In this document: one piece after another, positions 13,778 to 14,870 of the stretch | Layout: each line of letters starts with the position of its first letter | How positions within the stretch are numbered: position 1 is the stretch's first letter | DNA from: an uncultured Prevotella sp. | Lineage (GTDB): Bacteria > Bacteroidota > Bacteroidia > Bacteroidales > Bacteroidaceae | Assembly (NCBI GenBank): GCA_900554545.1 | Contig: USHW01000054.1 | Location: 1 to 14,870, forward strand | Reading direction: 5' to 3' | DNA length: 14,870 nucleotides | The notes under the pieces: model-generated | The model's database searches: none | What the model saw: the letters and a program-made list of their open reading frames with translations, nothing else | What the model was told of the DNA's origin: nothing | Made by a program: the position numbers and the translations under genes

Positions 13778-13808
13778 TTGCTTTTGTCTAAAACAACGTT
13801 TATCTTTG
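13778..13808 (+). promoter_or_regulatory. Promoter of the tandem lipoprotein genes
   Basis: TATCTTTG (13801-13808) is a perfect -7 box, with TTG (13778-13780) 20 bases upstream as a -33 element. A TTTGTC (13783-13788) also lies 12 bases upstream. Transcription would start close to 13815, so the Met at 13836 is the better start of the first gene. Confidence 0.7.
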
Positions 13809-13835
13809 TAAACGTTGACACTAATCACTGAAACC

Positions 13836-14309
13836 ATGAAACACATGTCTTTTATCATACCTGTTTTTATAATATTGGCGATGTCATGCTCGTCGAATGA
13901 ACGGTCACATATCCCGTTCGTACAAACAAATGAAAAAGACATTGTTATAAAATATGTCCATGACACGATTTTAATCAATGACAAAATTTCTTTCATCAAA
14001 GTAAAAAACGAATATTATAATGTCATAAAAGACCAGCACGGCAAAATCACGCTATGGAACTTATGCCTGTCGTCGCTCCGTGACACGTCGTTCATCGTGC
14101 CTCATCACGTTCTTTTTCCATCAGGCATAGACTACAAGGTCGTAATAAAACGCGAAAAAGACAACCTGTACAGCACAACCAGATACTTAATCAACAATGA
14201 CGACCTCACCCAGCCTTACACATTCTTTTTATACAAATACCTGTATGACAAGGACTACAACATAATTGAATACACGCATGTCAAGTCTGTTGAACTACTG
14301 CCCGAATGA
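13836..14309 (+). CDS. Small lipoprotein of unknown function (paralogue A)
   Basis: A 157-residue protein with a lipoprotein signal peptide (FIIPVFIILAMSC, followed by SSNERS). There is no acidic export signal after the Cys, so a periplasm-facing location is more likely than the surface. The body is strand-rich with many charged and aromatic residues and no recognised domain. It aligns by eye with the next gene: CSSNER/CSKNER at the start, and YKYLYDKDYNIIEY against YSYHYTKDFKLLKI near the end. The two are therefore probably an old tandem duplication. The gene is AT-rich compared with the upstream transporter, which may reflect recent acquisition. An upstream Met at 13815 coincides with the predicted transcription start and is rejected. 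Function unknown. Confidence 0.7.
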   Translation: MKHMSFIIPVFIILAMSCSSNERSHIPFVQTNEKDIVIKYVHDTILINDKISFIKVKNEYYNVIKDQHGKITLWNLCLSSLRDTSFIVPHHVLFPSGIDYKVVIKREKDNLYSTTRYLINNDDLTQPYTFFLYKYLYDKDYNIIEYTHVKSVELLPE

Positions 14310-14368
14310 CTGCACTGCAATCACACTAAGTTACTTTAACCAATCAGAAACAATTAAACAGCAATACC

Positions 14369-14812
14369 ATGAAAAGAACAGTTACCGCCATATTAGTTAC
14401 ACTTACACTATTTGGATGTTCAAAAAACGAGCGCACGGCAAGACTAACCGCACCGCCACACAACATGGTTGACATGATTACAGAGGCCGACACGGTATGG
14501 ATAGTCCATAAAAACAGCCATAACAGCCAAAAGAACATTCATAAGTTGATAAGGTACGATAGCTGTTTTTATGAGATTTCTAACGGGCACAGGCACTTAA
14601 TGATGTCAAACAAAAATACGAGGTATGCCTACACAGACAACGGAAACGAGTACTGTGTCAACATTTCAAAGTCGTCAGACGGACAGCGTGTCACCAACAT
14701 ATTCCGCACATCTCCTAATAATGCCGGTTTTCTTTATTCATATCACTACACAAAGGACTTCAAATTACTCAAAATAGAAGTTTCTGACACTGTCACGTAC
14801 AAAAGACATTAA
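14369..14812 (+). CDS. Small lipoprotein of unknown function (paralogue B)
   Basis: A 147-residue protein with a clear lipoprotein signal peptide (MKRTVTAILVTLTLFGC, Cys 17, then SKNERT). No known domain is recognised. It follows paralogue A by 59 bases with no TAnnTTTG box in the gap, so it is probably co-transcribed with it. Shared features with A are the CS-NER start, a central DT(I/V) strand (DTILI/DTVWI), and the C-terminal Y-Y-KD(Y/F) segment. The length, low GC and lack of a family resemble small Bacteroidetes accessory lipoproteins. No function is claimed. The last 58 bases of the window after it hold nothing I can identify. Confidence 0.72.
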   Translation: MKRTVTAILVTLTLFGCSKNERTARLTAPPHNMVDMITEADTVWIVHKNSHNSQKNIHKLIRYDSCFYEISNGHRHLMMSNKNTRYAYTDNGNEYCVNISKSSDGQRVTNIFRTSPNNAGFLYSYHYTKDFKLLKIEVSDTVTYKRH

Positions 14813-14870
14813 GCAAACGTGAGTTCGGTATAAGAAAACGATTGAAAAAGTTGTGGGAATGAAATATTTT

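Noticed and set aside
1..14870. CRISPR arrays, tRNA or rRNA genes, transposases
   Set aside because: I looked for regularly spaced repeats, cloverleaf-like segments and transposase features on both strands and saw none.

Overview
The window looks like a chromosomal segment from a Bacteroidales bacterium, most likely Prevotella-like. The evidence is a SusD-family lipoprotein, a pectin-locus-type DUF4957/DUF5123 lipoprotein, several Bacteroidetes-type -7 boxes (TAnnTTTG), few Shine-Dalgarno sequences, and a GroEL ending in a GGMM tail. I could not run searches, so the genus is an inference.

Layout. (1) 1-3852, + strand: the end of a polysaccharide utilization locus, with a SusD-like glycan-binding lipoprotein and a Fn3/beta-helix surface lipoprotein, closed by a strong bidirectional terminator. 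The SusC partner would lie left of the window. (2) 3990-6227, - strand: a small secreted carboxypeptidase-regulatory-like protein with its own promoter, and guaA (GMP synthase) with its own promoter and terminator. (3) 6560-9197, - strand: an apparent three-gene operon of a 64-residue two-helix membrane protein, an AmgK-like sugar kinase fused to a RapZ C-terminal domain, and a MurU-like sugar-1-phosphate nucleotidyltransferase. It ends in a 17-bp perfect hairpin. (4) 9235-9360, - strand: a separate promoter-plus-terminator unit of about 125 nt with no ORF, a candidate small RNA just upstream of that operon. (5) 9435-11640, - strand: groES-groEL, preceded by a good match to a sigma-54 promoter and with a repeat-rich spacer between the two genes. 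(6) 11641-12282: a long intergenic stretch with repeated TTTGYCAC motifs and no convincing gene. (7) 12283-13762, + strand: a ThrE-family transporter followed by a large inverted repeat. (8) 13778-14812, + strand: two tandem, AT-richer, distantly paralogous small lipoproteins of unknown function.

The most interesting unit is region 3-4. AmgK plus MurU is the known shortcut that returns peptidoglycan-derived MurNAc to UDP-MurNAc. RapZ's C-terminal domain, known from E. coli, senses glucosamine-6-phosphate and binds small RNAs that control GlmS. Here that sensor domain has no RapZ P-loop domain and is joined to the recycling kinase, with a candidate small RNA gene next door. This suggests, by inference only, a Bacteroidetes system coupling cell-wall recycling to amino-sugar sensing. 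All other genes are ordinary family members.
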